This document shows, one piece after another, positions 51,394-60,308 of a stretch of 64,000 nucleotides of DNA. Position numbers and translations under genes: made by a program. Each line of letters opens with the position of its first letter. Position 1 is the first letter of the stretch. Source of the stretch: Streptomyces venezuelae (GTDB taxonomy: Bacteria; Actinomycetota; Actinomycetes; Streptomycetales; Streptomycetaceae); contig NZ_CP029193.1 of the NCBI RefSeq assembly GCF_008642355.1, forward strand, positions 6,844,001 to 6,908,000. Direction: 5' to 3'. The notes beneath the pieces are model-generated. The model worked only from the letters and a program-made list of their open reading frames with translations, ran no database searches and was not told where the DNA came from.

Positions 51394-52145
51394 CGGAATG
51401 GTTCGTACTCGGTCTGGCCATGGTGCTCGCCTGCGCGATCGTGCTGGCCGTGACCGTGATCAGACACCGCAGGGTGCCCGAGGACGACGACACCAGCGAG
51501 ACGCCGGACGTCCTGGAGTACATGGTCATGATGGTCGGCGTCGTATACGCGATCGTCCTCGGCCTCGCCATCGCCGGTGTCTGGGAGGCCCGCGGAGCCG
51601 CCCAGGACGGCACCCGCGACGAGGCGCAGGCGCTGCACGAGATCAGCAGGCGCGTGCAGGTCTACCCGGCGGACGCGCGGGAACGCATCGAAGACGACGT
51701 GCGGCGCTACAGCGAGCACGTCACCACCGTCGAGTGGCCGCACATGATCGAGGAGCACCGGCTCACCGACCGGGGCGGCGAACTCCTCGACACGCTGCGG
51801 CGGGACATCGCGCGGCGCACGCCCGCGAGCGAGCTGGAGGCGCAGACCTACCAGCCGCTCCTCGACCAGGTGGCCGCCGCCGACGAGGCGCGCAGGGCGC
51901 GGGCCGACAACGCGGAGGAGACCCTGCCCGGCGTGGTCTGGTTCGGCCTCGTCGCCGGGGCGTTCGTCACCGTCGGACTGATCTTCACGCTGCAGATCAG
52001 ACGCTCGTCCAGGGAACTGCTGCTCGCGGGCACCTTCAGCGCCCTGATCGCCTTCCTCCTCTTCCTGGTCTGGAACTTCGACGCGCCCTTCGGCAGGACG
52101 GCGACGGAGACGACGACCGCGTTCCAGGACCTGATCAGCGCGTGA
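51390..52145 (+). CDS. DUF4239-like membrane protein (251 aa)
   Basis: A bestrophin-like DUF4239-type protein, judged by layout. It has an N-terminal helix (FVLGLAMVLACAIVLAVTVI), a second helix (EYMVMMVGVVYAIVLGLAIAGVW), a long soluble helical region (residues ~75-175), and two C-terminal helices (VVWFGLVAGAFVTVGLIFTL and LLAGTFSALIAFLLFLVWNF). GTG 51390 overlaps the upstream stop (GTGA). Function is unknown; a channel-like role is only a guess. Confidence 0.75.
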   Translation: MTEWFVLGLAMVLACAIVLAVTVIRHRRVPEDDDTSETPDVLEYMVMMVGVVYAIVLGLAIAGVWEARGAAQDGTRDEAQALHEISRRVQVYPADARERIEDDVRRYSEHVTTVEWPHMIEEHRLTDRGGELLDTLRRDIARRTPASELEAQTYQPLLDQVAAADEARRARADNAEETLPGVVWFGLVAGAFVTVGLIFTLQIRRSSRELLLAGTFSALIAFLLFLVWNFDAPFGRTATETTTAFQDLISA

Positions 52146-52166
52146 CCCGAGCGGTGCGTGACCTCA

Positions 52167-53390
52167 TCAGTGCGTGACCTGCCGTTGCGCGAGCCGGTGC
52201 GCCTCCACCGCGAGTGACACCTCCACCAGGTCCCGCGGGCGGGCCAGTGAGCGCGAGGTCAGCTGTTCCAGGCGACGCAGGCGGTTGAAGACGGTGTTGC
52301 GGTGGCAGTAGAGGCGCCCGGCCGCCCGTCCCGCCGAACCCTCGCACGCCAGCCAGGCGTCCAGCGTCTCCAACAGCACGGCACGGTCGGCCGGTTCGAG
52401 CGCGAGGACCTCGCCGAGTACCTCCGACACGAGCCGCCCCGCGAGTTCCGGCTGGCTCACCACGAGGGCCGTCGGCATCCGCTGGTCGAGGCGGACGATG
52501 CCCGTCGTGTCCGGCGGACACGTCCGCAGCGCGAGCTCCGCGAGCCGTCGGGCGTGGCCGAGCTCGGCGAGCCCGGCCACGACGGGGCTGATGCCGCCCG
52601 GTCCGGGGCACCGCCCGTCGAGCAGCCGCGCCAGGCCGTCGAGGCCCTCGTCGGCGCCGAGCGCGACCACCCCGACCTCGCAGTCCGTCCGCATCCGCCA
52701 GATGAAACGGAAGCCCGCCCGCTGGATCTGCCGGTGGAACGCCTCGCGCCCGTCGCGCCGCTCCGCGCGGAGCACGATCACCGCGTACGGGCCGTGCTCG
52801 GGCAGATCGAGCCCGGCGGCGGCGCGCGCGGCGAGCCCCGGCGCCGACCGGCCCTCCAGGAGGGCGTCGAGCAGCGCCTGCAGCTGTTCGTCCGTGCGCC
52901 GCCGCAGCTCCAGTTCCGTCGCGCGGTACGCGTCGGAGGCCACCGCCGCCTGCGCGTCCACCGCCGACCACACCATCGTCGCCGAGCGCATCAGGACCGC
53001 GAGCTTCTCCGGGTCCTTGCCCGCGGTGCCCTCCAGGAGCGAGTCCCACACGAGATAGCCCGCGTTGCGGTACGAGTGCACCAACAGGTCCAGCGGAAGG
53101 CCCTGTTGGGCACGGCGGCGCCCCGCCTCCTCCGCGTACTCCAGGTCGCGGCGCGGCGACGCCCGCGGGGCCGAGATCGCCTCGATGCCGATCCGCATGG
53201 CCTCCTCGGCCTCCCGCCACTGCACGTCGTACGGCAGGACGCTCCCGTACACCGACGAGTGCTCGCCGAGCTGCCGCAGATGCAGGTCGACCAGTTCGGG
53301 CACCCGTGGAAGGAGCGCGGTGCACGCCTCCTTGAGGAGCTTCCAGTCGTGTCCGGTCCGAGGCCTGCGTCCGTTCGTGAGCCCGCTCAT
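52167..53390 (-). CDS. PucR/CdaR-family transcriptional regulator (407 aa)
   Basis: The N-terminal ~150 residues are a helical RsbR-like sensor domain (ACTALLPRVPELVDLHLRQLGEHSSVY), the middle is a GGDEF-like vestigial domain, and the C-terminal ~65 residues hold the PucR helix-turn-helix (LLETLDAWLACEGSAGRAAGRLYCHRNTVFNRLRRLEQLT). ATG 53390 is used, with a GGGGGAA site. It is divergent from the livFGHMK-type ABC operon 241 nt away and is the natural candidate for its regulator. Confidence 0.9.
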   Translation of the reverse strand: MSGLTNGRRPRTGHDWKLLKEACTALLPRVPELVDLHLRQLGEHSSVYGSVLPYDVQWREAEEAMRIGIEAISAPRASPRRDLEYAEEAGRRRAQQGLPLDLLVHSYRNAGYLVWDSLLEGTAGKDPEKLAVLMRSATMVWSAVDAQAAVASDAYRATELELRRRTDEQLQALLDALLEGRSAPGLAARAAAGLDLPEHGPYAVIVLRAERRDGREAFHRQIQRAGFRFIWRMRTDCEVGVVALGADEGLDGLARLLDGRCPGPGGISPVVAGLAELGHARRLAELALRTCPPDTTGIVRLDQRMPTALVVSQPELAGRLVSEVLGEVLALEPADRAVLLETLDAWLACEGSAGRAAGRLYCHRNTVFNRLRRLEQLTSRSLARPRDLVEVSLAVEAHRLAQRQVTH

Positions 53391-53631
53391 CGTTCCCCCC
53401 GTCGCCGCGCGCCAGGGCGCCGTCGGCACGGCGCTGCTGGGGAGGATGCCATTGCTCCGCCCCCTCCGGCAGGCCCCTGACACGCGGTGTTGTGCCCATG
53501 CACAACGGCGGGGCGCCCCCAGTGGTCTCCCGCAGCGTTTCCCCCGCAGCCCGTGGACGGGCGGCCCCCGCGGTGCTGGGGTGAGCGCCACACGACGGCG
53601 GACGTGCCGTACGGGACGAGGGGGGCGGTAC

Positions 53632-54486
53632 GTGGGCGGCTCGGATGTGAAGGACAGGGGCGGGGGTCACCCCGGGCACGGGACGGGGCTCGTCGTGCGG
53701 GACATTTCCGTGGGGTACGGGCCCGTGCGGGCGCTGCGGCGGGTCTCCCTCGATCTGCCGGAAGGGACCGTCGTCGCCGTGCTCGGCGGCAACGGAGCCG
53801 GCAAGTCGACGCTGCTGCGGGCCGTCTCGCGCACCCTCTCCTTCCAGGGCGGGGCCCTCACCTCGGGGTCCGTCCACTTCGGCGGGCGGCGCATCGACGG
53901 ACTGGCGGCGGACCGGGTCGTCGCCGCCGGGATCTCCCAAGTGCCCGAAGGACGGCAGATCTTCGCCCGGATGACCGTCACCGACAACCTGCGGGCCGGC
54001 GCCCTCGGCGCCACCGGGTCGCGCGCCGCCAAGGCGGACGCGCTGCGCCGCGTCCATGACCTCTTCCCCGTACTCGCCGACCGCGGCGCCCAGCGTGCCG
54101 GACTGCTCTCCGGCGGCGAACAGCAGATGCTCGCCGTCGGCCGGGCCCTCATGGCCTCCCCGCGCCTGCTCCTCCTCGACGAACCCTCGCTCGGCCTCGC
54201 CCCGCTGATGGCCGCACGCATCGCCGACACCATCCGTGAGATCAACGCGCAGGGCACCTCCGTGCTCCTCGTCGAACAGAACGCCGCCCTCGCCCTGCGC
54301 CTCGCCACCACCGCGTACGTCCTCGACGTCGGCGAGGTCGCCCTGTCGGGGCCCGCCGACGAACTCGCCGCCTCCGACGAGGTGCGCCGCCGCTACCTGG
54401 GCGTCGTCGACGAGGACGCGGCGGCCGACGCGACCCGGGGGACCGGCGCACCGCCGACGCTGCGGCGCTGGGAGGCCGACCGGTGA
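53632..54486 (+). CDS. livF: Branched-chain-amino-acid-type ABC transporter ATPase LivF (284 aa)
   Basis: One of two ATPases of a high-affinity amino-acid-type importer. It has Walker A LGGNGAGKSTLL, Q-loop VPEGRQIFARMTVTDNL (the LivF hallmark), the signature LSGGEQQMLAVGRALM, Walker B LLLLDEPSLGLAP and LVEQNA. I chose GTG 53632, with gaggggggcgg just upstream; GTG 53647 is also in frame. The core starts at residue ~20. The stop overlaps the next GTG. Confidence 0.9.
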   Translation: MGGSDVKDRGGGHPGHGTGLVVRDISVGYGPVRALRRVSLDLPEGTVVAVLGGNGAGKSTLLRAVSRTLSFQGGALTSGSVHFGGRRIDGLAADRVVAAGISQVPEGRQIFARMTVTDNLRAGALGATGSRAAKADALRRVHDLFPVLADRGAQRAGLLSGGEQQMLAVGRALMASPRLLLLDEPSLGLAPLMAARIADTIREINAQGTSVLLVEQNAALALRLATTAYVLDVGEVALSGPADELAASDEVRRRYLGVVDEDAAADATRGTGAPPTLRRWEADR

Positions 54487-55289
54487 CCGCGACATCCGTG
54501 CCGGCCCTCGACGTCCGCGACCTCACCGTCCGCTTCGCCGGGCTCACCGCCCTCGACGCCGTCAGCTTCACCGTCCGCCCCGGCACCGTGCACGCCGTCA
54601 TCGGACCGAACGGCGCGGGCAAGTCCACCTGCTTCAACGTCCTGTCCGGCGTCTACCGCGCGACCTCCGGCAGCGTCCGTTTCGGGGAGCACGAGCTCAC
54701 CGGACTGCGCCCGCACCGCATCGCGGAGCTCGGCGTCGCCCGCATCTTCCAGAACCTCGCGCTGCCGCCCCGCGCCACCGTCGCCGACAGCCTGCTCCTC
54801 GGCCGCCACCGGCTGACCCGCACCGGTTTCCTGGCCGCCGGGCTCCGGCTCCCCTCAGCCGCCCGCGAGGAGCACCGCCATCGCGAACGCGTCCGCGAGA
54901 TAGCCGCCTTCGTCGGCCTGGAACACCAGCTCGACCAGCCCGCGGGCGCCCTGCCCTACGGCCAGCAGAAACTCGCCGAGCTCGCCCGCGCCCTCTGCAT
55001 GGAGCCGCGCCTGCTGCTCCTCGACGAGCCCGTCGCCGGCATGACCGCCGACGAACGGCGCCGCACCGCGGCCGTCATCGCGGGTGTCCGCGACAGCCTC
55101 GGCATCTCGATCGTCCTGGTGGAACACGACATGGGGGTGGTGATGCGGCTCGCGGACGCGGTGACCGTACTCGACTTCGGGCGCCGGATCGCCGACGGCG
55201 CCCCCGGCGACGTACAGAACGATCCGGCGGTCGTACGCGCCTACCTGGGCGAGGGCGACCGGACCGGGAACGGAGAGGGACGACCGTGA
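54483..55289 (+). CDS. livG: Branched-chain-amino-acid-type ABC transporter ATPase LivG (268 aa)
   Basis: Second ATPase: Walker A IGPNGAGKSTCFNVLSGVYRATSGSV, the LivG pattern ARIFQNLALPPRATVADSLLLGRH, a short-signature LPYGQQKLAELARAL, Walker B LLLLDEPVAGMT and the LVEHDMGVVM segment. GTG 54483 overlaps livF (GTGA), and its own stop overlaps livH the same way. The signature LPYGQQK in place of LSGGQ is normal for LivG. Confidence 0.92.
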   Translation: MTATSVPALDVRDLTVRFAGLTALDAVSFTVRPGTVHAVIGPNGAGKSTCFNVLSGVYRATSGSVRFGEHELTGLRPHRIAELGVARIFQNLALPPRATVADSLLLGRHRLTRTGFLAAGLRLPSAAREEHRHRERVREIAAFVGLEHQLDQPAGALPYGQQKLAELARALCMEPRLLLLDEPVAGMTADERRRTAAVIAGVRDSLGISIVLVEHDMGVVMRLADAVTVLDFGRRIADGAPGDVQNDPAVVRAYLGEGDRTGNGEGRP

Positions 55290-56176
55290 CCACCTTCACC
55301 GAGCTCCTGCTCAACGGCATCTCCATGGGGTCCGTCTACGCCCTCATCGCCCTCGGCTTCGTCGTCATCTTCCGCGCCACCGAGGTCGTGAACTTCGCCC
55401 ACGCCTCCCTGCTCCTCGCGGGCGGCTACATCACCGCGTCCCTCCACGACGACCTCGGCTTCTGGCCGGCGCTGCTCGTCGGCATCGCGGGCGCCGCGGT
55501 GGTCGGGGCGGCCGTCGAGTTCCTCGTCATGCGCCGCTACCGCGGCTCGGACCACAGCGTGCTCGCCATCGTCACCATCGGCGTCGACATCCTGCTCACC
55601 ACCGAACTCACCCGCCGCCTCGGCACCGACGTCCTGCCGCTCGGCGACCCGTGGGGCGACGACGTCCTCACCATCGGGCCGGTCTCCCTCGCGCACACCC
55701 GCATCGCCGCCTTCGTCGCCGCGGCCCTGCTCATCACCGTCTTCCTCCTCGCCTTCCGCTACACCTCGTGGGGCGTGGCGATGCGGGCCGCCGCCGAGAG
55801 CCCGGAGACCGCCGCGCTGATGGGCGTACGGCTGGGACGGGTGTCACTCGGCGCATGGGCGGTCGCGGGGGCGCTCGCCGCCGTGGCCGCGCTGTTCCTC
55901 ACCGTCTTCCCGACGCCGGGTCTTGAGCGCGCCACTTCGCTCGCCGCCCTCAAGGCGTTCCCCGCCGCGATCCTCGGCGGCCTCGACTCCACCACGGGCG
56001 CGCTGGTCGGAGGCCTCGTGGTGGGTGTCACCGAGTCCCTCGCCACCGGCTACCAGAGTGAGCTCAGCTTCCTCGGCCGCGGCCTCGGCGACCTCGCGCC
56101 CTACCTCGTCATGACCGTCATCCTGCTGATGCGACCCGCCGGGCTGTTCGGCACGAAGGAGCTCGCCCGTGTCTGA
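55286..56176 (+). CDS. livH: ABC transporter permease LivH (296 aa)
   Basis: Membrane permease with about eight helices. ELLLNGISMGSVYALIALGFVVIFRATEVVNFAHASLLLAGGYI is the LivH/LivM N-terminal signature, and AAAESPETAALMGVRLGRV is the EAA-type loop that contacts the ATPase. SLAALKAFPAAILGGLDSTTGALVGGLVVG is typical of the C-terminal half. GTG 55286 overlaps the upstream stop by 4 nt. Confidence 0.92.
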   Translation: MTTFTELLLNGISMGSVYALIALGFVVIFRATEVVNFAHASLLLAGGYITASLHDDLGFWPALLVGIAGAAVVGAAVEFLVMRRYRGSDHSVLAIVTIGVDILLTTELTRRLGTDVLPLGDPWGDDVLTIGPVSLAHTRIAAFVAAALLITVFLLAFRYTSWGVAMRAAAESPETAALMGVRLGRVSLGAWAVAGALAAVAALFLTVFPTPGLERATSLAALKAFPAAILGGLDSTTGALVGGLVVGVTESLATGYQSELSFLGRGLGDLAPYLVMTVILLMRPAGLFGTKELARV

Positions 56177-57317
56177 GGCCCCCGTCTCCAAGGCTCCCGT
56201 CTCCGAGCCCGTCGAGGCCGCCGCCGCACCCGCCGCCCGCCCCGCCCGCCGTACGCCGCTCGCGCGCCCCCGCACGTACCTGTGGGCCGCGGGCACGGTC
56301 CTCCTGGTCGCCCTGCCGTTCTACCTGGACCGCTTCTGGCTCCAGGCGGGCCTCTTCGCGATGGCCGCCGCCATCGGCGCGATCGGCATCAACCTCCTCA
56401 CCGGCGCCACCGGCCAGCTCTCCATGGGGCACGCGTTCTTCCTCGCCATCGGGGCGTACGGATACTGCGTCCTCGCCGGCGACGGGGGAGACGGCCTGAC
56501 CGGGCTCGGCCTGCCGACATGGCTCGCCGCGACCCTCGCCGTGGCGCTCGCCGGGCTCGCGGGCGGCCTCTTCAGCCCCATCGCGGGCCGCCTGAGCGGC
56601 GCGTACCTCGGTATCGCGACCCTCGCGCTGATCTTCATCGGACAGCACGTGCTCTTCAACGCCCACGACCTCACCGGCGGCTCCAACGGGCGTGATGTGC
56701 CGCCCCTGAACGTCTTCGGCATCGCCTTCGACGAGAGCGAGGTGGTGGTCGCGGCGGTCCCGTTCGGCTCCGTCGAGAAGCTCTGGTACGCGGGACTCGT
56801 GCTGCTCGTCTGCTGCGGGCTCTTCGCCCGCGGCGTGCTGCGCGGCCGTCCGGGGCGCGCCATGAACGCGATCCGCGACCACCGCGTCGCCGCGGGCGTG
56901 ATGGGCGTCCCGGTGGCCCGCTACCGCGCCGGGGTCTTCGTCCTGTCGTCCATGTACGCGGGCCTAGCCGGGGTGCTGCTCGCCCTGGTCTTCCAGCGCA
57001 CCGTCCCCGACTACTTCGGCATGACGCTCTCCCTCGAATACCTCGCCATGATCGTGATTGGCGGCCTCGGCTCGGTCGCCGGCGCCGTCGCGGGCGCCGC
57101 CCTCGTCTCCCTGCTGCCCCAGCTGCTCACCCGGTACAGCGACGCGCTGCCCCTGGTCTCGGCACCCGGCACCGGCGGGATCTCACCGGGCGAGGCGTCC
57201 CGGTATCTGTACGGCGCCGCCGTCGTGGCGGTGGTGCTCTTCCTGCCCGGCGGCCTCGTGCGCATCGCCGCCCGGCGCGGCAGGACAAGACCAGGCACTC
57301 CAGGGGAGGAAGCATGA
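56169..57317 (+). CDS. livM: ABC transporter permease LivM (382 aa)
   Basis: Second permease, with ~9 helices. An N-terminal ~35-residue Ala/Pro stretch precedes the first helix. INLLTGATGQLSMGHAFFLAIGAYGY is the conserved LivM motif. AMNAIRDHRVAAGVMGVPVARYRAGVFVLSS is the coupling loop, and LEYLAMIVIGGLGSVAGAVAGA is typical. GTG 56169 overlaps the end of livH by 8 nt. The stop overlaps the substrate-binding gene (ATGA). Confidence 0.92.
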   Translation: MSEAPVSKAPVSEPVEAAAAPAARPARRTPLARPRTYLWAAGTVLLVALPFYLDRFWLQAGLFAMAAAIGAIGINLLTGATGQLSMGHAFFLAIGAYGYCVLAGDGGDGLTGLGLPTWLAATLAVALAGLAGGLFSPIAGRLSGAYLGIATLALIFIGQHVLFNAHDLTGGSNGRDVPPLNVFGIAFDESEVVVAAVPFGSVEKLWYAGLVLLVCCGLFARGVLRGRPGRAMNAIRDHRVAAGVMGVPVARYRAGVFVLSSMYAGLAGVLLALVFQRTVPDYFGMTLSLEYLAMIVIGGLGSVAGAVAGAALVSLLPQLLTRYSDALPLVSAPGTGGISPGEASRYLYGAAVVAVVLFLPGGLVRIAARRGRTRPGTPGEEA

Positions 57318-58576
57318 AAGCACTGACCAGGGCCACCGCGGCCACGACGGCGCTCGCCGCGCTGCTTGCGCTGACGGCGTGCAGCTCGAAGGCCAAGGAC
57401 GACGGGGCCGACGGCGACAAGGGCGCGGGCGGGGTGAAGACCGGTGACGGCGTCACGAGCGAGACGATCGACCTCGGCGTCCTCACCGACATGACCGGCG
57501 TCTACGCCACCCTCGGCAAGAGCGTCACCCAGGCCCAGCAGCTCTACGTCGACCAGACCAACGCGGACGGCGGCATCTGCGGCCGGAAGCTGAAGCTCAC
57601 CGTCCGCGACCACGGCTACGACCCGCAGAAGGCCGTCGCCGCCTACACCGAGCTGGAGCCGAAGGTCCTCGGCTTCGCCCAGTTCATCGGCTCCCCGTTC
57701 GTCGCCGCCGTCGAACAGCGCGTCGACGCCAACAAGGGCCTGGTACTGCCGCAGGCCTGGTCGGCGAACCTGCTGGGCAGCCCGTACGTGCGCGTGGTCG
57801 GCTCCACGTACGACCTGGAGACGATCAACGCGATCGACTTCCTGATGAAGGAGAAGGGCCTCAAAAAGGGCGACAAACTGGGCCACGTCTACTTCGAGGG
57901 CGACTACGGGGAGAGCGCGCTCAAGGGCTCGAAGCACATGGCCGATGAGGCAGGCCTCACCGTCGTCGAGCAGAAGATCAAGCCCACGGACAACGACATG
58001 ACCGCCCAGGTCTCCGCCCTGAAGAAGGCCGGCGTCAAGGCCGTCGTGGTCAGCGCGGGCCCGCGCCAGGCGGCCTCCCTCGTCGGCGTCGCGGCGGCGG
58101 GACGCTTCGACGTCCCGGTCATCGGCAACAACTCGGCGTTCGCCCCGCAGCTCCTCGCCACGCAGTCGGGTCCGGCCCTGATGAAGAACTACTACGTGGC
58201 CTCACCCACGCTGCCCATCGGCGCGGACACGGCGGAGGCGGAGAAGCTCGTCGCCGACTACAGGAAGGCGCACCCGAAGGACTCCCTCGACAACGGCGTC
58301 GTGGCGGGCTGGACGGCCGCGTCCGTCTTCGGGGAGGCCCTGAAGGCCGCGTGCGACAAGAAGGACCTCACGCGCGAGGGCGTCGGCAAGGCGCTCCTGA
58401 CGCTCGACGACTTCGACGCGGGCTTCGGCGTCACCCAGAACTTCAGCGACCCGAAGGCGCCGTCTTCGAAGGAGAGCGTCATCCTCCAGCCGGACAAGAA
58501 GGCGACGGGCGGCATGAAGGTGGTCCGGCAGCCCGGCGCGGCGGAGGCGGCACAGGGCTACACAGCGGGCGGCTGA
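57314..58576 (+). CDS. livK: ABC transporter substrate-binding lipoprotein LivK-type (420 aa)
   Basis: Extracellular ligand-binding lipoprotein of the type I periplasmic-binding family. The signal peptide (MKALTRATAATTALAALLALTAC) ends in lipobox LTAC with Cys at residue 23, followed by a charged Asp/Lys linker. TIDLGVLTDMTGVYATLGKSVTQAQQLYVDQTNADGGICGRKLKL is the first lobe. It is the last gene of the operon rather than the first, and a strong hairpin follows. The substrate (branched-chain amino acid, amide or other) cannot be told from sequence. Confidence 0.92.
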   Translation: MKALTRATAATTALAALLALTACSSKAKDDGADGDKGAGGVKTGDGVTSETIDLGVLTDMTGVYATLGKSVTQAQQLYVDQTNADGGICGRKLKLTVRDHGYDPQKAVAAYTELEPKVLGFAQFIGSPFVAAVEQRVDANKGLVLPQAWSANLLGSPYVRVVGSTYDLETINAIDFLMKEKGLKKGDKLGHVYFEGDYGESALKGSKHMADEAGLTVVEQKIKPTDNDMTAQVSALKKAGVKAVVVSAGPRQAASLVGVAAAGRFDVPVIGNNSAFAPQLLATQSGPALMKNYYVASPTLPIGADTAEAEKLVADYRKAHPKDSLDNGVVAGWTAASVFGEALKAACDKKDLTREGVGKALLTLDDFDAGFGVTQNFSDPKAPSSKESVILQPDKKATGGMKVVRQPGAAEAAQGYTAGG

Positions 58577-58593
58577 GCGGTCGGCAGCACAAA

Positions 58594-58621
58594 GGGGCCC
58601 GAACCATATGGTTCGGGCCCC
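58594..58621. terminator. Perfect 28-bp palindrome, bidirectional terminator
   Basis: 14 bases (58594-58607) are the exact reverse complement of the next 14 (58608-58621). It lies between convergent livK and pssA. On the - strand it is followed by TTT (bases 58593-58591), so it suits termination of pssA especially; on the + strand no T-run follows. Confidence 0.85.
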
Positions 58622-58641
58622 TCGGCGTCGTACAAGCGCCG

Positions 58642-59496
58642 CTACGGCAACTGCGCGGCTCGCGCCTCACGTCGGTTTCCGCGGAAGTTGTTCACCCTCC
58701 GAGCCGTGGCGAAGAGGGGGATCACCGCGCCCAGGACGAGCTGCAGCGCGCAGCCCGTCTGCAGGAGCAGCTGGCCGCCGGGAGCCTCGAACGCCCACGC
58801 CGCGAGCAGCCCCATCGCCGCGACGATCCAGGAGAGCATGGCCACCGCGAGGGGGCCGCGCGGCTTCGGGTACTCGACGCGGCTGACCATGAGCCAGGCC
58901 GTGCCGATGATCGCGAGGAGTGTCGCCACGAACGGCAGCTCCAGGAGCACGATCGAGACGACCGTCAACGCTCCGAAGGGCGACGGCATGCCCTGGAAGG
59001 TGCCGTCCTTCACCGTCACGCAACTGAACCGCGCAAGCCGCAGCACCACCGCCAACAGCACGACGATCGCGCCGACCGCCGCCACCCGCTGGTGCGCGTC
59101 GTCGGCGACCATGCCGTAGACCAGGACGAAGTACGCCGGGGCCAGACCGAAGCTGATCAGGTCCGACAGGTTGTCCAGCTCCGCGCCCATCGGCGAGGAG
59201 CGCAGCTTGCGGGCCACGAGACCGTCGAAGAGGTCGAAGACGGCCGCGCAGAGCATCAGGATCACGGCGGTCGCGGCGGAGTGCCGCGCCATGCCGCTCT
59301 CGTTGCTGCCCTGGAGGTGCGGGATGAGGATGCCCGTGGTGGTGAAGTACACCGCCATGAACCCGCACGTGGCGTTGCCGAGCGTGAGGGTGTCCGCTAT
59401 CGAGAGGCGCAGTGAGAGAGGCATCTCCTCGTCGGCCTCGTCCTCCACCGCCTCGGGCACCCAGCCCGCCTGTGTCTCTGGATCAACCACGGTCAA
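58642..59496 (-). CDS. pssA: CDP-diacylglycerol-serine O-phosphatidyltransferase (284 aa)
   Basis: Makes phosphatidylserine from CDP-diacylglycerol and serine at the membrane. The CDP-alcohol phosphotransferase motif D-x2-DG-x2-AR-x8-G-x3-D-x3-D is seen as DLFDGLVARKLRSSPMGAELDNLSD. About eight transmembrane helices are present. The start is TTG 59496 (MTVVDPETQAGW), overlapping the psd end by 14 nt; no strong ribosome site is visible, consistent with coupling to psd. Confidence 0.92.
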   Translation of the reverse strand: MTVVDPETQAGWVPEAVEDEADEEMPLSLRLSIADTLTLGNATCGFMAVYFTTTGILIPHLQGSNESGMARHSAATAVILMLCAAVFDLFDGLVARKLRSSPMGAELDNLSDLISFGLAPAYFVLVYGMVADDAHQRVAAVGAIVVLLAVVLRLARFSCVTVKDGTFQGMPSPFGALTVVSIVLLELPFVATLLAIIGTAWLMVSRVEYPKPRGPLAVAMLSWIVAAMGLLAAWAFEAPGGQLLLQTGCALQLVLGAVIPLFATARRVNNFRGNRREARAAQLP

Positions 59497-60139
59497 TGCG
59501 AGTCACCCCAGCCACGGTCTTCTGACCGACCTCGACGTCCACCTCGACACCCTCGGGGAGGTAGATGTCGACGCGCGAGCCGAAACGGATCAGGCCGATC
59601 CGCTCGCCCTGCTCCACCTTCGTGCCCTGCGGCACGTACGGCACGATGCGCCGCGCGACCGCGCCCGCGATCTGGATCATCTCGATGTCGCCGAGCTCGG
59701 TGTCGAAGTGCCAGACAACGCGCTCGTTGTTCTCGCTCTCCTTGTTGAACGCCGGGACGAACCCGCCGGGGATGTGCTCCACGGACGTCACGGTGCCCGC
59801 CAGGGGCGCGCGGTTGACGTGGACGTTCAGCGGGCTCATGAAGATCGCGACGCGGGTGCGCCCGTCCTTCCACGGCATGATGCTCTGCACCACACCGTCG
59901 GCCGGAGAGATGACGCGGCCCTGGGCGATCTCGCGCTCGGGGTCGCGGAAGAACCACAGCATGCCGGCCGCGAGAGCGGTGGCAGGGACGGCTACGGCCG
60001 CGGCGCCCTTGGAACGGCGAGCGCGGGCGAGGCTGAGTGCCGCGGTGGCGACGGTGGGCAGGAGCCACGGCGATGCTCCGCGGGCAAGGCGTCCCTGGAG
60101 AATGCCGTCGCGTGGTGCAGAGGTTTGGCTGTGGGGCAT
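59483..60139 (-). CDS. psd: Phosphatidylserine decarboxylase proenzyme (218 aa)
   Basis: Decarboxylates phosphatidylserine to phosphatidylethanolamine. It is of the short actinobacterial/archaeal type: the self-cleavage site is FGSRVDIYLPEG (Gly-Ser, the Ser becoming pyruvoyl), with MSPLNVHVNRAP and VVWHFDTELGDIEMIQIAGAVARRIVPY conserved. One or two N-terminal hydrophobic helices anchor it. ATG 60139 (MPHSQTS) is used; the frame remains open to 60349 without support. It is followed by pssA in the same operon. Confidence 0.93.
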   Translation of the reverse strand: MPHSQTSAPRDGILQGRLARGASPWLLPTVATAALSLARARRSKGAAAVAVPATALAAGMLWFFRDPEREIAQGRVISPADGVVQSIMPWKDGRTRVAIFMSPLNVHVNRAPLAGTVTSVEHIPGGFVPAFNKESENNERVVWHFDTELGDIEMIQIAGAVARRIVPYVPQGTKVEQGERIGLIRFGSRVDIYLPEGVEVDVEVGQKTVAGVTRIDRG

Positions 60140-60308
60140 GGATGACCTTCGTAGCGGATGAGGCCGCGCAGGGAATGGGGGACGGCGGCTTTTCCGGATG
60201 TTATCGGTTGCGAGCCACAACTGGGCAAGCCAGGAAGCCGAGTCCGCGGCTGAAGAGTGTTGACAGGGTGTGATCTTCTTCTCGGCGAAAGTGGCCCAAA
60301 CCGGGCAT

